In this document: piece by piece, positions 24,246 through 33,298 of the stretch
Layout: the number at the start of each line of letters is the position of its first letter
Position numbering within the stretch: position 1 is the stretch's first letter
NCBI GenBank assembly: GCA_947494995.1
Contig: CANLWY010000008.1
Location: forward strand, 62,001 to 126,000
Direction: 5' to 3'
DNA length: 64,000 nt
DNA from: an uncultured Campylobacterales bacterium
Lineage (GTDB): Bacteria; Campylobacterota; Campylobacteria; Campylobacterales; Arcobacteraceae
Program-made: the position numbers and the translations under genes
The notes under the pieces: model-generated
What the model saw: the letters and a program-made list of their open reading frames with translations, nothing else
The model's database searches: none
What the model was told of the DNA's origin: nothing

Positions 24246-25904
24246 TTAGTTTTTAATTATCTTTTTTATTTGATTTCTAATAATAACTGGAACAAAGAAC
24301 ATTGATACTATGTATGAAATTAGTGTTCCTCCAATAAGTGCAACTCCAAGTCCTCCAAATACAGCATCTGTAGCTAAAAGAGAAGATGCAAAGACCATTG
24401 TAAGAACTGTAAGAATAATAGGTTTTGATCTTGTTGCTGTTGCTTTTGCAATTGCTTCATTTATTGTTAGTCCTTTTTCTTGAACTAAAAGTTTTGTAAA
24501 ATCAATAATTAGTGTTGAGTTTCTAGAATTAATTCCAATAAGACCAATAAATCCTATTAATGAAGTTGCTGTTAAATAAAAAGTATCTGCTGTAATCATA
24601 TCCATAATAATATGTGCAAATATTACACCAATAATAGAGATAAAAGAAGCAAGAACAATTCCACCTGAAATAGCAAATGATTTATAATATATAACCATTA
24701 AAAAGAAGATTAAGACTAAAGCAATAATAAATGCTCCTCCTAAGTCTATAAAAGTATCAATTGTTACTTTTAATTCTCCATCCCATATTAGTTTAAATTG
24801 TTCACCTGTAGTTTTATCTGTAAATTCAAGATTTAACATATTAGATTTTTCTACTATAAAGTTTTTATCAAAGTTATTTAGAAAATCGTTTCTTGCATCA
24901 AGAAGAGGATATATTTGACTGTCTTTATTTGTTTCTGCAATCACATTAATCATAGGCTCTAAATTTTTTGATGTAAGTGTTGGTTCTTTTATAACTTTTT
25001 CTATTGTAACTAGTTCACTTAAAGCAATAGTAGAGCCATTTTTATTTACTAGTTTAAGTGTTGATAGTTTATTAATAATATCATCTTTTCTATTTGAGTC
25101 AAAGATTCTTGAATCATCAAGTCTTAAAAAAATTGGTACTTGAGCTTGTGAATTTTTTTCATTTACAACAGAAAGTATAGTTCCTTCGTATGCTATATAT
25201 AGTATATTTTTAACTTGTTCTAATAAAATACCACTTTTGATGATCTTGTTGTTATCAAGACTTATTTCAAATTTTTCAAAAGCCTTATCTGACATTACAT
25301 CAACATCTACAAGAGAATTTTGTTTTTTTAAAACTTTTGCTACTTTATAAGCAAATTCTCGTCTACTTTCAAATGAAGACCCTCCATATATTTCAGCAAC
25401 AATTGAAGCAAGTACAGGAGGACCTGCAGGAAGTTCAATAAGTTTTATATTCGCTTCATATTTTGAACAGCTTTGAAGTTCTTCTCTAATTGAACTAACA
25501 AAATTGTAACTTGAAATATCTCTATTTTTTGCCTTCTTAATATTTACCATTATTTCAGCTTGAGATTGCTTATCTTTTAGGGCACTTTGTTTTACTAAGG
25601 CTGCAAAATCTAAAGGTTGTCCTTCCCCTATAAAGACTGAGATATTTGTTACAAGCTCTTTAGAAATTAGTTTTTTTGAGATGCAAGAAGTAACTTCTTT
25701 TGTTTGAGTTATAGAACTGCCATCTTTTAAATCAACATATACTGAAAAAGTATCAGAGTCTTTACTTGGAAGCATTTTTGCTTTTACAATTTCAGTTGGA
25801 AAAGTAGCTACAGAAAGTGCAAAAAGAGATAGGGTTATTATATATACTAAAATGGATTTAGAAGGTGATTGAATAATATTATAAATAAATTTTTCTAGTT
25901 TCAT
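24246..25904 (-). CDS. RND efflux pump, C-terminal half
   Basis: 552 residues corresponding to the second repeat of an RND transporter: a membrane segment at about 17-36 (TM7), a large periplasmic porter domain to about residue 385, and five further membrane segments. The proton-relay region reads IGLIGINSRNSTLIIDF, with Arg where HAE pumps have Lys. It starts with its own ATG, overlapping the stop of the N-terminal half as ATGA, and AAGGAAG lies nine bases upstream. Together the halves (513 + 552) equal a normal RND protein. Whether they assemble as two polypeptides or are joined by frameshifting is discussed under findings. Confidence 0.88.
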   Translation of the reverse strand: MKLEKFIYNIIQSPSKSILVYIITLSLFALSVATFPTEIVKAKMLPSKDSDTFSVYVDLKDGSSITQTKEVTSCISKKLISKELVTNISVFIGEGQPLDFAALVKQSALKDKQSQAEIMVNIKKAKNRDISSYNFVSSIREELQSCSKYEANIKLIELPAGPPVLASIVAEIYGGSSFESRREFAYKVAKVLKKQNSLVDVDVMSDKAFEKFEISLDNNKIIKSGILLEQVKNILYIAYEGTILSVVNEKNSQAQVPIFLRLDDSRIFDSNRKDDIINKLSTLKLVNKNGSTIALSELVTIEKVIKEPTLTSKNLEPMINVIAETNKDSQIYPLLDARNDFLNNFDKNFIVEKSNMLNLEFTDKTTGEQFKLIWDGELKVTIDTFIDLGGAFIIALVLIFFLMVIYYKSFAISGGIVLASFISIIGVIFAHIIMDMITADTFYLTATSLIGFIGLIGINSRNSTLIIDFTKLLVQEKGLTINEAIAKATATRSKPIILTVLTMVFASSLLATDAVFGGLGVALIGGTLISYIVSMFFVPVIIRNQIKKIIKN

Positions 25905-27442
25905 TTTAAAAACTTCCTTACTAAATATGGTGTAAAAATATATGCAACAATTAAAGATACAATAAGTGCAATAGGTACAAATACGGGAAGAGGATGCATG
26001 AATTGTCCCATCATTCCACCTACAAAAAACATGGGAATAAATGTCATAATAATAGCTATTGTTGCAATATTTGTTGCATTTCCTATTTCATTTGTTGCAT
26101 TTATTGAAAGTGTTTTTATATCTGTTTTTCCTTTATCTTCTTTTTTATGTCTTACAATATTTTCAATTACGATAATTGCTGCATCTACGAGCATTCCTAA
26201 GGATACAATGAGAGCAAAAAGAGTAATTCTATTAATAGTCTCTTCCATCATAAACCCTATAAATAAAGTAAGAGATAAAATCATGGGAACAAGAAGTGAA
26301 ACTATCATAGCTTCTCTAAGACCTAAAGAAAAAATAAGTAAAATAGCAATAATTACAATAGAAATCAGTAAATTTTGTACAAGTGAATTTACAGCATTAT
26401 TAGCTGTATATCCATCATCTCTTGTTATTACTAGTTTTATATTTTTCTTCTCAAGATTAGGTTTTATAGTTTCTATATAGTCAAAAATTTTTTCATTTAT
26501 TGTAACTGAATTTGAACCTTTTAATTTTGAAATAGTTAGTGTCAACTGTTCTGTAGCATTATTTAACTCTTTTGTATATAAAAGAGCTTCTTTTTTGTTT
26601 TGAATGTCATAAGATCTTGAAATTTTAGCAATATCTTTTAAGTATATTGGTGTATTGAAATTATATGAAATGATGATATTTTCTAAATCTTCTTTAGATT
26701 CAATTGCATTTTTAATACTTAATACTGTCAAATTAGCATTTTTGTTATCTGAATTTATATTTGGAGTAGTTAATGATAAAGCTTTTATTTGCTTTGCTAT
26801 TTGACCTATTGATAGTTTATATGCACTTAGTTTATTTGCATCAACCTCAATGTTATATTGTTCTTTTTTTTCACCTTTTAAATCTACTAAAGCTACATTT
26901 TTAATTTTGTTTATTTGAAATGCAATTTTATCAACTTCATTATAAAGTGTTGTTTGTGATATTTTGTTTTGAATTGTATAAAAAGCAATAGTTGCAATAG
27001 GAATATCTGTATCAATATCCATTGTTTTGATAACTGGAGTCATAGCTCCTTTAGGAAGTAAATCCATATTTCTCATTACTTGATTATATAGTTTAAGATT
27101 TGATTCTTCTTTATCTTCTCCAATATAATATTGAACTTGAACTATAGCAATAGACTCTTTTGCATAAGAATATATATGTTCAACACCTTCTATTTCATGT
27201 ATTTTCTTTTCTAATGGTTCTATAATAACTTTTTTTATTTGACTAGGACGTGCTCCAGGAAGGGCTACAATAACTGCTCCCCCACTAACTTTTATTTGAG
27301 GATTTTCCTCTCTAGGCATAAATTCTAAAGATAAGATCCCCAAAGCTAAAATAAAAAGTGAAAGAATAAAAGTAAGAGGATGGTCTATGAATGTTCGAGC
27401 AAGTTTACCTGCAATATTCATTTGATTTGGATTATTTATCAC
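25901..27442 (-). CDS. RND efflux pump, N-terminal half
   Basis: 513 residues with the first repeat of an RND pump: TM1 (about 24-42), the periplasmic PN1/PC1 region (including GARPSQIKKVIIEPLE), and TM2-TM6 up to the end. The TM4 relay is LVDAAIIVIEN, with one Asp followed by Ala as in heavy-metal-type RND proteins rather than DD as in multidrug pumps, so the substrate class is open. It stops right after TM6 with the sequence RKFLK. The start is a GTG at 27442 overlapping the adaptor stop codon (GTGA), with AAGG eight bases upstream. Confidence 0.88.
   Translation of the reverse strand: MINNPNQMNIAGKLARTFIDHPLTFILSLFILALGILSLEFMPREENPQIKVSGGAVIVALPGARPSQIKKVIIEPLEKKIHEIEGVEHIYSYAKESIAIVQVQYYIGEDKEESNLKLYNQVMRNMDLLPKGAMTPVIKTMDIDTDIPIATIAFYTIQNKISQTTLYNEVDKIAFQINKIKNVALVDLKGEKKEQYNIEVDANKLSAYKLSIGQIAKQIKALSLTTPNINSDNKNANLTVLSIKNAIESKEDLENIIISYNFNTPIYLKDIAKISRSYDIQNKKEALLYTKELNNATEQLTLTISKLKGSNSVTINEKIFDYIETIKPNLEKKNIKLVITRDDGYTANNAVNSLVQNLLISIVIIAILLIFSLGLREAMIVSLLVPMILSLTLFIGFMMEETINRITLFALIVSLGMLVDAAIIVIENIVRHKKEDKGKTDIKTLSINATNEIGNATNIATIAIIMTFIPMFFVGGMMGQFMHPLPVFVPIALIVSLIVAYIFTPYLVRKFLK
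25904..25910 (-). other. Candidate -1 frameshift heptamer at the RND split
   Basis: On the minus strand the bases read T TTA AAA in the frame of the N-terminal half, directly before its TGA stop. This fits the X XXY YYZ form. A -1 slip here continues exactly into the frame, and onto the ATG, of the C-terminal half. No stimulatory structure was demonstrated; an SD-like AAGGAAG sits just upstream. Confidence 0.35.
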
Positions 27443-28230
27443 TTATCAAGCCTTAAATTGATTTTTGTGTACATTCCAGGATATATCTTTTTATCTTTAG
27501 TATCAAAAGATAACTTTAGTGTAAAAGAGTGTGTCATATCTTGTAAACTTGGAATTATTGATGCAATCTTACCTACAGTTTGTAAATTTGCAGATTTAAT
27601 ACTTATATCTGCATCTTGTCCAATTTTTATTTTTACTAAATTACTTTCACTAATAGTTGTTTTTATTTTTAAGCTATTTAAATCAGAAAGAATAATTGCA
27701 GGAGTTGAAGGCATTGCCATTTCACCAGATTTGATACTCTTTTTGATAATTAAACCATCATTAGGTGCTACAATTTTTAGATAATTGTATTGGTAATTAA
27801 CCTCTTTTAATTTAGCACGTGCAATTGATATCATATTTTTAATATTTTTTAATTTTAATTCTAATTGTTCAACATCATATTTAGGAACTAAATCCTTTAG
27901 ATATAATCTTTTATATCTTTCAAGATTTGTTTTTACATTGTTTAGATTATTTTGTTGAATTTGAAGGTTTAATTGAGCCTCTTGTCTGTTTGAATCAATA
28001 CTTGAAGAATCAATTTCATAAAGAAGTTGACCTTTTTTTACAAAATCTCCTTCATTTACGTATACATTTTTGATAAATCCCATATATCTACTTGTAATAA
28101 TTTTTTCATTATCTGATATTACTGTTCCACTTAATTCAAGTGCATTTATTGAGATTGCACTTGTAAGTGTAATTAATAGTGTAATTAAATATTTTTTACC
28201 TGTAAACAGGATTTCACGTTGTTTCATCAT
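27439..28230 (-). CDS. RND periplasmic adaptor (membrane-fusion protein)
   Basis: A 263-residue adaptor of the HlyD/AcrA family linking the RND pump to the TolC channel. It has an N-terminal signal or anchor (about 12-30), a biotinyl-lipoyl half-motif GFIKNVYVNEGDFVKKGQLLY near residue 50, a coiled-coil hairpin (about 72-140) and the second lipoyl half IVAPNDGLIIKKSIKSGEMA. It is shorter than AcrA and seems to lack part of the membrane-proximal domain. Its stop overlaps the pump start by four bases and it begins one base after the TolC-family gene. Confidence 0.9.
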   Translation of the reverse strand: MMKQREILFTGKKYLITLLITLTSAISINALELSGTVISDNEKIITSRYMGFIKNVYVNEGDFVKKGQLLYEIDSSSIDSNRQEAQLNLQIQQNNLNNVKTNLERYKRLYLKDLVPKYDVEQLELKLKNIKNMISIARAKLKEVNYQYNYLKIVAPNDGLIIKKSIKSGEMAMPSTPAIILSDLNSLKIKTTISESNLVKIKIGQDADISIKSANLQTVGKIASIIPSLQDMTHSFTLKLSFDTKDKKIYPGMYTKINLRLDK

Positions 28231-28231
28231 T

Positions 28232-29581
28232 TTATTTCCTTAAGCTTTTTCCAGTTACAAGTTTTAATCTTGCCTGAGCTAATGATTTTTCATAGTTTGC
28301 CATAATTAAAGATGCTTCATTTTCTCTATATATTGCTTCTTGTTTAAGAAGTTCAGTCATTGGTATTAGTTGATTTTTATACATTAGTTTTGATTGTTCT
28401 AAAACCTCATATGCTAGTTCTTTCGCTTCTTTTTTTTCTTTAAAGATTCTATTTTTTGCATATAAGTTTAGATAGGTTTTTTCAATCTCTAGTTTTATCC
28501 CATCTTTTAATTGGTTTAGATTTAAAATTGCTTTATTTAGTTTTATTTGACTTTTCTGTAAATCTTTACTTCTTGTTCCATTAAATAAAGAGTATTTAAT
28601 TCCTAACATTCCTATATAGTAATCTTTGTCACTGTCAAAAGTTATTGAGTCATCATTAAATCCATACTCTAAATGAGAATAGACATTTGGATAATATGAT
28701 GATTTTACTAAATCAATATTTTTTTTCATTCCTTTTTTTGAGAATTCAAGTATTTTCAAGTCTTCTCTATTTGTCAAAGCTTTACTATATAGTTCTTCTA
28801 AGCTTATATTAGAAGCTGAGAAAAGCTTTAGGCTTTCAACATCATTTATTTTCATATTTGAGGTCAAAAACTTTAAATAGGCTAAAGCAATATTGAATTT
28901 ATTATTAGCTTCTGTTAGTCTTGATTGTACATTTAGTTCTTGTACTCTTGCTTGTTTTTTATCAATTTTTGTAACAAGACCTTCTTTATGAAATTCTTGA
29001 GCTGAAATAACAAAAAAAGAAACAGCTTCTTTAGCTTTTTTTGTAGCATTAATGAATTCTTTAGCGACAACTGCTGCATTGTATGCTTTTAGAACTTCAA
29101 ATTCTAAAGATTTTTCATCAAGATTTAGCTTTAAAGTCTGAGCCTTGTGCTGTATTTTTAATATATCTTCTTGGCTTTTTAGTTTAAAACCAGTAAATAA
29201 AGGTATATCATAGGTGATTTTAGTAGTGAAGTTATTCCTTGCTTCCGCATTGTTTAGGTTTTTTGGTTCAATATTTAAACTATTTGGTCCAGTATATTCA
29301 CCCGCCCCAAAATCATTAAAACTAGCCTCTCTTGAAGATAATTTTGAGTTAAAAATATGACCACTATGATTTGTTCTACTCATTTCATAACTTAAATTTA
29401 GCTCTCCATATGAAAAAGCTTTAATCTTTTCAATATCAAGTTTAGAAGATTCAATTTCAAGTTTTTGTGTTTTTAGTTTTTTATTGTTTTTTATAGTTAA
29501 ATCTAATGCAACTTCATAGTTGATTGTTTGTGAAAAAGAAAAAGAAAAAACTAATAATAAATATAAGATTATTTTATACAT
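28232..29581 (-). CDS. TolC-family outer-membrane efflux channel
   Basis: A 449-residue outer-membrane efflux protein. It has a signal peptide (about 1-17, ending SFSQ) and two OEP repeats of long helices: the first from about residue 22 and the second from about residue 240 (LEELYSKALTNREDLKILEFSKKG). It is first in the efflux operon, followed by adaptor and the two pump genes; all junctions overlap or are nearly flush, so one transcript is likely. Substrate unknown. Confidence 0.9.
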   Translation of the reverse strand: MYKIILYLLLVFSFSFSQTINYEVALDLTIKNNKKLKTQKLEIESSKLDIEKIKAFSYGELNLSYEMSRTNHSGHIFNSKLSSREASFNDFGAGEYTGPNSLNIEPKNLNNAEARNNFTTKITYDIPLFTGFKLKSQEDILKIQHKAQTLKLNLDEKSLEFEVLKAYNAAVVAKEFINATKKAKEAVSFFVISAQEFHKEGLVTKIDKKQARVQELNVQSRLTEANNKFNIALAYLKFLTSNMKINDVESLKLFSASNISLEELYSKALTNREDLKILEFSKKGMKKNIDLVKSSYYPNVYSHLEYGFNDDSITFDSDKDYYIGMLGIKYSLFNGTRSKDLQKSQIKLNKAILNLNQLKDGIKLEIEKTYLNLYAKNRIFKEKKEAKELAYEVLEQSKLMYKNQLIPMTELLKQEAIYRENEASLIMANYEKSLAQARLKLVTGKSLRK

Positions 29582-29649
29582 GCACCATCCTATCGTATTT
29601 GAAGAATGATTATACTAAAAAAAACAGAAAAAATCTACTTGTAGTATTA

Positions 29650-29751
29650 TTATTTAAACTTATCTTCTATTTTTTTTGTAAGTAGTGCTAGAAGTAACAC
29701 TGCAATAGTAATTATAATAAAGCTTATGATTTCATTTTGTAAAGTTTCCAT
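29650..29751 (-). CDS. Small single-pass membrane protein (33 residues)
   Basis: A 33-codon frame with ATG at 29751 preceded by AAGGGA, encoding an acidic N-terminus, one hydrophobic segment (IISFIIITIAVLLLALL) and a charged tail TKKIEDKFK. The reading frame extends upstream to 29832, but the ribosome binding site favours the internal start. I do not recognise it. It lies between the efflux operon and the divergent cyclase gene, on the efflux strand. Existence as a real gene is plausible but unproved. Confidence 0.45.
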   Translation of the reverse strand: METLQNEIISFIIITIAVLLLALLTKKIEDKFK

Positions 29752-29897
29752 TTTTCCCTTTTTAAATAAATTTAGAGTATATCTAAAAAAAGAAAAGAAA
29801 AATATAATTGAAATATAATTTAATTTAAACATAAAAGTTATTTTTTATATACTATTATGTTATAATCTACCTAAACTATTTAAAAACTTGGAAGTCA

Positions 29898-32800
29898 ATG
29901 TATAGAATTTTATTATTAATGATTTATTTTTCAGTATTTGTTTTTGCTAATGAAAAGGTTGTTTTACAATTAAAATGGTTTCATCAGTTTCAATTTGCTG
30001 GATATTATGCAGCAAAAGAGAAGGGCTTCTATAAAGAAGTTGGACTTGATGTAGAAATTAGGCAAAGAGATTTAAAATATAACAATATTCAACAAGTAAT
30101 AGATAATGAAGCACAATATGGTATTTCAGATTCTGTTTTACTATTATATAAAGCAAAAAAAGAGCCTATTGTTATAATTTCACCAATTTTTCAACACTCT
30201 CCTAGTGTTATTATCTCTTTAAAAGGCAATAATACAGACTCTGTATATGAACTTGATAAAAAAGATATGGTTTTTTATGAAAATGATAATGACGGTTTTT
30301 CAATTTTGGCAATGTTAAAAAAGTTAGGAGTTAAGCCAAATATGATTAGAGGAAGAGAAAAAGACGATTATAAAAAATTAATTGATAAAAAAACAGATGC
30401 TTTTCCTGCATATTTAAGCAATGAACCTTTTTATTTTAGACAAAAAAATATAAATATTAATGTCTTTGATCCTAGAAACTATGGCTTTGATTTATATGGA
30501 GATATGCTTTTTACTAATGAAAATGAAGTAAAAAACAATCCTAATAGAGTAAAAAGATTTAAGGAGGCTACTTTAAAAGGTTGGGAATATGCTTTAGAGA
30601 ATAAGGATGAGATTATTGAACTTATTCATAACAAATACAATAAAAATAAATCTATTGAACATTTAAAGTTTGAAGCAGATGCTATTGAGCGTGTTGTAAG
30701 TAAAGAAACTACACCTTTAGGAACAGTAGATAAGGGTAGAATAAAATATATTCATAGTTTATATAAAGATTATGGTTTAATTAACGCAAAAATTGATGTA
30801 AAAGATTTTATTTTTGATGATTATGGAAGTAAATTTTATAATATTGATTTTACTGAAGAAGAAAAAGAGTATTTAAAGAATCATCCAACACTTACTATCC
30901 CAAATATGAATGCATTTGCTCCTTTTTCTTATAATGAAAATGGAAAGGCTTTGGGATATAGTATTGACTATATGAAGCTAATGGCAAAAAAAATGGGAGT
31001 GAGTTTAAATATCATTCAAGGTAAAACTTGGGTAGAGTATTTATCAATGTTAAAAAATGGAAAACTTGATGTAATCCCTCATATTGCCTTTAATAAACAA
31101 AGAGACAAGTTTGTAGATTTTACAAGTTTTGCACATTTAAGTTTTAGTACTGCAATTGCTTTGAAGAAAAGTAATGATTTTAAAACAATGAAGGATTTAG
31201 AAGAAAGAGTTTTAGCAGTTCAAAATAGAACTTTTCATCATACATTTTTTGAAGAGAATTTACCTACACAAAGACTTCTTTTAGTTTCTTCTTCAAAAGA
31301 GGGTATAAAAGCTGTATCAGAGGGGAAGGCAGATGCTATGATTGGAAACCTTCCAGCTTTAGAATATTATATTCAAAATGAATGGCTAAGTGATTTAAAA
31401 ACAAGTAGAATTGAAGGCTCAGGACTTATAACTCAAACAAGTTTATATATGGGAGTACAAAAAGGTAACTTATTATTAAAGTCTATTTTAGAAAAAGTTC
31501 ATCTTAATATTGAACATAATGAAGAGTTGATTCTTAAGAAAAAATGGCTAAGTTTAGAAAAAAAACATAACATAAATTTAACTTCAGATGAATTATCTTA
31601 TTTAAAAGAGAAAAAAGAGCTCAAAATGTGTATTGATCCAAACTGGATGCCATATGAAAGAATAGAAAATGGTAAACATGAAGGGATTACTTCAGATTAT
31701 ATAAAAATTTTTAAAGAAAACTTATCTATTAATATCAAACTTATACCTACTAAAGATTGGATAGAAACAATATCTTATGGTAAAAGTAGGAAATGTGATT
31801 TTATAACTGTTATGGTTCGAACAAAAGAGAGATTAAATCACTTTAATTTTTCAAGAGAGTATTTAGAAACTCCTTTGGTGATTGCAACAAAAATTGATGA
31901 ACCTTTTATAAATGATGTTTCTTCTGTTAAAGATAAAAGATTTGGAATTGTAAAAGGTTATGCCTATAAACAAGAACTTGAAAAAAAATACCCTGGAATT
32001 AATATTGTAGATGTAAATAATGTTTATGATGGATTAGAAAAGGTTGATAATGGAAAGTTATTTGGTTTTATAGACTCTTTGCCTGTTATTGGGTATGAAA
32101 TACAAAAAGAGTATGCTGGAAATCTTAAGGTTGCAGGTAAAATAAATGGTGATTGGAGTTTTTCTATTGCATCAAGAAATGATGAACCTTTGTTAAATGA
32201 TATCTTTTCAAAAGTAATAAAATCAATACCCCTAGAAGAACATAATAAAATACTTCATAAATGGATATCTGTTAAGTATCAAGAAAGTATTGATTATACA
32301 AAATTTTTGTGGATGCTTTTTGGATTCTTTGTAGTCCTTTCAATTGTGATTTATAAAAATAGATCTATAAATGAATTAAATCAACAGATGACAAAATATA
32401 TAAATATTGTAGATGAGAATATATTAACTTCTACAACTGATTTAAGTGGAAAAATTACATCTGCTTCTGAAGCTTTTTGTAAAATTAGTGGATATACAAA
32501 AGAAGAGTTGTTGGGTAAACCTCATAATATAATTCGCCATGAAGATATGAACTCAGAAGTTTTTGATGAATTATGGAAAACAATTTCCAATGGAAAAACA
32601 TGGAAGGGTGAAATAAAGAATAAAAAGAAAGATGGTGGTTATTATTGGGTTGATGCAACTATTTCTCCAAACTTTGATAAAAAAAATAGAATAATTGGAT
32701 ATACCTCAATAAGACAAGATATTACAAATAAGAAAATAGTTGAATATCTATCTATAACTGATGAGTTAACTACTCTTTATAATAAAAGATACTTTAATGA

Positions 32801-33263
32801 GATTTTTGAAAAAGAGATAAATAGAATAAAAAGGGATGAAAAACGTATAGGCTTTATGATATTTGATGTGGACCATTTTAAACAATATAACGATACTTAT
32901 GGGCATCAAAAAGGTGATGAAGTGTTAAGAGCTATAGGAAGAAGTTTAAAAAAAGTTTCTAAACGTTCTACTGATACTACTTGTAGAATAGGTGGAGAAG
33001 AGTTTGCTGTAATATTTCATCCTCATTTTAAAGAGAGTGCTGTAGAATTTGCAGAAATCATTAAAGAATCAATAGAAAATCTGAAAATAGAGCATAAATA
33101 TAATAGTGCAAGTAAGTATATTACAGTTTCAATAGGTTTGTATACTGCTATACATGATAATATAAAAAGTTCAAAAGAGATATATAAATTAACAGATGAT
33201 GCTTTATATAAAGCAAAAAAAGAGGGTAGAAATAGAATATATCTAGTTGATAAGAATGTTTAA
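29898..33263 (+). CDS. Diguanylate cyclase with three periplasmic binding domains and PAS
   Basis: A 1121-residue membrane sensor that should make cyclic di-GMP. After the signal peptide comes an NMT1/THI5-like binding domain (about 18-295, with LQLKWFHQFQFAGYYAAKEKG), then two SBP_bac_3 domains (about 315-550 and 565-795). A membrane segment (about 803-819) leads to a PAS domain (about 838-950) and a GGDEF domain. The active loop is GGEEF at 1032-1036 and a product-inhibition I-site RSTD lies at 1023-1026, five residues upstream. All domains look intact. It is flanked by the efflux operon and fliP and probably has its own promoter. Confidence 0.93.
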   Translation: MYRILLLMIYFSVFVFANEKVVLQLKWFHQFQFAGYYAAKEKGFYKEVGLDVEIRQRDLKYNNIQQVIDNEAQYGISDSVLLLYKAKKEPIVIISPIFQHSPSVIISLKGNNTDSVYELDKKDMVFYENDNDGFSILAMLKKLGVKPNMIRGREKDDYKKLIDKKTDAFPAYLSNEPFYFRQKNININVFDPRNYGFDLYGDMLFTNENEVKNNPNRVKRFKEATLKGWEYALENKDEIIELIHNKYNKNKSIEHLKFEADAIERVVSKETTPLGTVDKGRIKYIHSLYKDYGLINAKIDVKDFIFDDYGSKFYNIDFTEEEKEYLKNHPTLTIPNMNAFAPFSYNENGKALGYSIDYMKLMAKKMGVSLNIIQGKTWVEYLSMLKNGKLDVIPHIAFNKQRDKFVDFTSFAHLSFSTAIALKKSNDFKTMKDLEERVLAVQNRTFHHTFFEENLPTQRLLLVSSSKEGIKAVSEGKADAMIGNLPALEYYIQNEWLSDLKTSRIEGSGLITQTSLYMGVQKGNLLLKSILEKVHLNIEHNEELILKKKWLSLEKKHNINLTSDELSYLKEKKELKMCIDPNWMPYERIENGKHEGITSDYIKIFKENLSINIKLIPTKDWIETISYGKSRKCDFITVMVRTKERLNHFNFSREYLETPLVIATKIDEPFINDVSSVKDKRFGIVKGYAYKQELEKKYPGINIVDVNNVYDGLEKVDNGKLFGFIDSLPVIGYEIQKEYAGNLKVAGKINGDWSFSIASRNDEPLLNDIFSKVIKSIPLEEHNKILHKWISVKYQESIDYTKFLWMLFGFFVVLSIVIYKNRSINELNQQMTKYINIVDENILTSTTDLSGKITSASEAFCKISGYTKEELLGKPHNIIRHEDMNSEVFDELWKTISNGKTWKGEIKNKKKDGGYYWVDATISPNFDKKNRIIGYTSIRQDITNKKIVEYLSITDELTTLYNKRYFNEIFEKEINRIKRDEKRIGFMIFDVDHFKQYNDTYGHQKGDEVLRAIGRSLKKVSKRSTDTTCRIGGEEFAVIFHPHFKESAVEFAEIIKESIENLKIEHKYNSASKYITVSIGLYTAIHDNIKSSKEIYKLTDDALYKAKKEGRNRIYLVDKNV

Positions 33264-33264
33264 T

Positions 33265-33298
33265 TAAAAAAATAAGCCCGTCACTTAAAGGACTGGGC
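33265..33298 (-). terminator. Rho-independent terminator of fliP
   Basis: On the minus strand GCCCAGTC pairs with GACGGGC (one bulged A) around an eight-base loop and is followed by a run of T. The fliP stop codon lies at the loop/stem border. It is among the few GC-rich stems in the window. Confidence 0.75.

Noticed and set aside
25998-26480. 160-codon plus-strand frame inside the RND gene
   Set aside because: Antisense shadow of the conserved RND membrane region; no ribosome binding site or recognisable protein.
27380-27784. 134-codon plus-strand frame opposite the adaptor gene
   Set aside because: Shadow of a well-identified adaptor and pump start; hydrophobicity arises from the antisense code.
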